Assembly (NCBI GenBank): GCA_019100305.1
Contig: JAHRHW010000260.1
Coordinates: 1 to 6,462 of the forward strand
DNA length: 6,462 bases
Reading direction: 5' to 3'
DNA from: Candidatus Thiodiazotropha taylori
GTDB taxonomy: Bacteria > Pseudomonadota > Gammaproteobacteria > Chromatiales > Chromatiaceae
Shown in pieces: positions 4,765-6,462 of this stretch. Each line of letters starts with the position of its first letter. Within the stretch, counting starts at the first letter, position 1. A model generated the notes under the pieces. That model was not told the origin of the DNA, searched no databases, and was given only the letters and a program-made list of their open reading frames with translations. The position numbers and the translations under genes were made by a program.

Positions 4765-6158
4765 TGTTGAATCTCACAATTATGAATTTTCTGAGTGTGG
4801 CGCTGATTGCATTGGTAGTTGGGCTCTCAGTGCTTTTCACCATGGTGCGCTACGATCTTGGGCCAAAAGGCCGGCTGGCAAAGAGTGGACAGTGGTTCCT
4901 GGCGACGGCCTTGGGAACAGGGATTCTCTCTCTGGCGGTTAAATTGATGATTATTCTGACTGTGACCAATTTCCCCGGGGCCGTGATCGACCCCTTGATT
5001 GAGCAACCCGATGTGGAACCTGTCATCTCTGAGTACGATCCTCTGCTCGGTATCCCGGCCTCAAAACGATTTCTCTGGCAATCGCTGGAATTCGAACCAG
5101 TCTCGGGTGATCAGGTCGTGAGGAGCTCGTCCCCCTATGTCTGGCAGACTCTACCTGATCAGGCTCCGACGCCGGAAAGCAATCCTATGACCGCTGAAAA
5201 AGTCGTGCTGGGTAAAAGGCTTTTTTTTGACAAGAATCTCTCCTGGGACAGGACACTCTCATGTAGCTCCTGTCACGATGTCATCGGTGGCAGTGGAGAT
5301 GATGGACTGCCAACATCACTGGGAATCAACGATCAGTTGGGCGGTCGCAATGCGCCAACTGTCTGGAATGCCGCGTTTCAATCAGTGCTGTTCTGGGATG
5401 GGCGCGCCGCTTCCCTGGAAGAGCAGGCGAAAGGTCCGCTGATCAACCCGGTCGAGATGGGTATGCCGTCCTGGAAAGAGGTCGAACAACGGGTGCTTGA
5501 AGACCCGGCCTACATACCTCTTTTTGACGCTGCCTTCGGAACTGACACCGTGATCGATATCGATCGGATCGCTGAGGCAATCGCCAGCTATGAGAGGACC
5601 TTGATCACACCGGATACTCCATATGACCGTTTTGTCGATGGTGATTTGAACGCCCTCTCGGCCCAACAGTTAAGGGGGATGGCCTCATTTCAGACCCTTG
5701 GCTGTGTCAACTGCCACTTTGGCCCGAATTTCAGTGGCGCCAGTCTGTTTGATTCCCGCGCTCCGTTGCGGATTTTTCCAATCTATCCTACTCCGTTTGA
5801 GCAGAAGTATGAGTTGACTCGGGATACAGGCGCTGCGATGGCGGGGAGTGGTCGCGGCAGCTGGCGGGTGCCATCACTGCGCAATGTTGCCTTGACCGGC
5901 CCATGGCTGCATAACGGCTCAGTGAGTGAACTCAAAGAGGTGGTGCGAATCATGTCCAGTGTTCAGCTGGGTCATACAGGCCGCTATCTGGTCTGGTCGG
6001 ATGACCACAAGGTCATGACCAAGCTTGATCGTCCCGCTTTGAGTGATGATGAAATTGAGGATGTCGTGGCTTTTCTGCAGTCGCTCAGCAGCGATACGCT
6101 CCTCGAGCGGATCAAACTCGCCAAAGGGAGTAGGGATGAAGCCATAGTTTCCCAATAA
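4764..6158 (+). CDS. membrane-anchored di-heme cytochrome c peroxidase (bCCP/MauG family)
   Basis: A 464-residue protein of the bacterial di-heme peroxidase family, which reduces H2O2 to water with electrons from small cytochromes or quinols. Two membrane segments (about 7-27 and 44-68) replace a cleavable signal peptide. The loop between them is basic (R29, K35, R37, K40), so the positive-inside rule puts the heme domain in the periplasm. Heme sites are CSSCH at 167-171 and CVNCH at 314-318. Aligning by eye to Pseudomonas CcpA, W211 (FWDGR), Q221 and E231 (NPVEMG) match the active-site Trp94, Gln104 and Glu114; H383 in WLHNGS matches His261; and M397, exactly 14 residues later, matches the Met275 ligand of the high-potential heme, which argues against MauG, where tyrosine is used. 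The distal His71 position appears to be I188 (SLGIND where CCPs have S-GHG). Substrate and electron donor are not shown by the sequence. Confidence 0.95.
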   Translation: MLNLTIMNFLSVALIALVVGLSVLFTMVRYDLGPKGRLAKSGQWFLATALGTGILSLAVKLMIILTVTNFPGAVIDPLIEQPDVEPVISEYDPLLGIPASKRFLWQSLEFEPVSGDQVVRSSSPYVWQTLPDQAPTPESNPMTAEKVVLGKRLFFDKNLSWDRTLSCSSCHDVIGGSGDDGLPTSLGINDQLGGRNAPTVWNAAFQSVLFWDGRAASLEEQAKGPLINPVEMGMPSWKEVEQRVLEDPAYIPLFDAAFGTDTVIDIDRIAEAIASYERTLITPDTPYDRFVDGDLNALSAQQLRGMASFQTLGCVNCHFGPNFSGASLFDSRAPLRIFPIYPTPFEQKYELTRDTGAAMAGSGRGSWRVPSLRNVALTGPWLHNGSVSELKEVVRIMSSVQLGHTGRYLVWSDDHKVMTKLDRPALSDDEIEDVVAFLQSLSSDTLLERIKLAKGSRDEAIVSQ

Positions 6159-6194
6159 TCGATATCCCAAAATGGTGCGTGGTGTTGGAAACTG

Positions 6195-6237
6195 ATAACC
6201 GGTAGATGAATTAGGCTGAAGTGGTTATATAACCGCT
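6195..6237. promoter_or_regulatory. 18-bp palindrome with an extra half-site, operator-like
   Basis: At 6220-6237, AGTGGTTATATAACCGCT is a palindrome with a perfect 12-bp core (GGTTATATAACC) and one T/G mismatch per arm. A further near-identical half-site, ATAACCGGT, lies at 6195-6203, in the same orientation as the right arm (ATAACCGCT) and 34 bases from it. The core contains TATATA/TATAAC that could serve as a -10, but I find no convincing -35. The position, about 140 bases before the last partial gene, suits a regulator binding site or a leader promoter. It does not match the CRP or FNR consensus. Confidence 0.4.
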
Positions 6238-6320
6238 CAATCACCTGACCGTATCCATACATCATCTGGAAGGAATGGTTGCTTTTTGCCCGGCCTATTT
6301 GCATGGGTTAACATCTGCTA

Positions 6321-6352
6321 CCGCTGGTCTGCTTATGCAGGCTGGCGGTTTT
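6321..6352 (+). terminator. intrinsic (rho-independent) terminator
   Basis: CCGCTGGTCTGC (6321-6332) and GCAGGCTGGCGG (6337-6348) form a 12-bp RNA stem, nine Watson-Crick and three G-U pairs, around a TTAT loop, followed directly by TTTT. It reads on the plus strand 162 bases after the peroxidase stop. The next gene's Shine-Dalgarno begins only 15 bases after the T-run, so this may end the peroxidase transcript, end a small RNA from 6159-6320, or act as an attenuator in the leader of the next gene. Confidence 0.75.
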
Positions 6353-6366
6353 GTGTACTCAGAAGC

Positions 6367-6373
6367 AAAGGAG
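6367..6373 (+). promoter_or_regulatory. ribosome binding site for the last, truncated gene
   Basis: AAAGGAG is a near-ideal Shine-Dalgarno site. It lies 5 bases before the GTG at 6379 and 3 bases before the overlapping ATG at 6377 in another frame. The spacing favours the GTG. Confidence 0.7.
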
Positions 6374-6378
6374 TCGAT

Positions 6379-6462
6379 GTGGCTGAAACATTTCTCGAGC
6401 TCACGCCATCCGGTCAGAAGCTGTTTGAAAACGGTGTGGTGCGAAAATGTTTTTCAAAACCT
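6379..6462 (+). CDS. N-terminus of a truncated gene, possibly a Crp/Fnr-type regulator
   Basis: Only 28 codons fit before the window ends. The frame starts with GTG behind a strong Shine-Dalgarno site and reads ETFLELTPSGQKLFENGVVR, then KCFSKP. The combination of a short leader, L-x-P-x-G-x-x-L, and a G-V-V-R-x step before a basic turn resembles the entry into a cyclic-nucleotide-binding-like domain of Crp/Fnr regulators, but so short a piece cannot settle it. An overlapping ATG at 6377 opens a different frame (MWLKHF...), which is also open to the window edge but is closer to the ribosome binding site and looks less protein-like. If it is a regulator, its position next to the peroxidase would suit local redox control. 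Confidence 0.5.
   Translation, partial: MAETFLELTPSGQKLFENGVVRKCFSKP

Noticed and set aside
5984..6304. Minus-strand frame opposite the peroxidase end and the following spacer
   Set aside because: Most of it is antisense to a confident gene; the rest has no protein-like pattern or ribosome binding site.

Overview
This window looks like a chromosomal segment of a gammaproteobacterium. The evidence is a three-gene oxidative pentose phosphate operon, a COG3671-like small membrane protein, a bacterial di-heme cytochrome c peroxidase, and ordinary Shine-Dalgarno sites with mixed codon use. The set would suit a free-living or symbiotic sulfur-oxidising relative of the Chromatiales, but that placement is an impression, not a demonstrated identity. 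I see no mobile elements, CRISPR array, tRNA or rRNA.

Left part (1-2776, + strand): the 3' end of zwf, then pgl, then gnd. They are closely packed: zwf and pgl share a GTGA overlap and pgl-gnd are 28 bases apart. Together they encode the whole oxidative branch: glucose-6-phosphate to 6-phosphogluconolactone, to 6-phosphogluconate, to ribulose-5-phosphate plus CO2, giving two NADPH.

Middle part (2844-4058, - strand): two integral membrane protein genes converge on gnd. One is an unrecognised protein of 252 residues with about eight membrane segments. The other has 123 residues and resembles the DUF4870/COG3671 membrane proteins. The 84 bases between them hold a small hairpin and a longer-range inverted repeat.

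Right part (4059-6462, + strand): a 200-base divergent spacer with a 14-bp palindrome precedes a DUF4242 (SCO4226-like, nickel-binding family) gene. A structured 199-base spacer follows, with a 13-bp perfect-stem hairpin. Next comes a membrane-anchored di-heme cytochrome c peroxidase that keeps nearly all active-site residues but appears to lack the distal histidine ligand of the peroxidatic heme. A 220-base spacer follows, with an 18-bp palindrome and a convincing intrinsic terminator placed just before the start of a last, truncated gene. That gene resembles the N-terminus of a Crp/Fnr-type regulator.

The left part is ordinary central metabolism. The right part is the less ordinary region: a possible small redox or peroxide-stress cluster with unusual spacer structures. 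I do not see a clearly new multi-gene system. The best leads are the altered peroxidase active site, the structured DUF4242-peroxidase spacer, and the terminator in the leader of the final gene.
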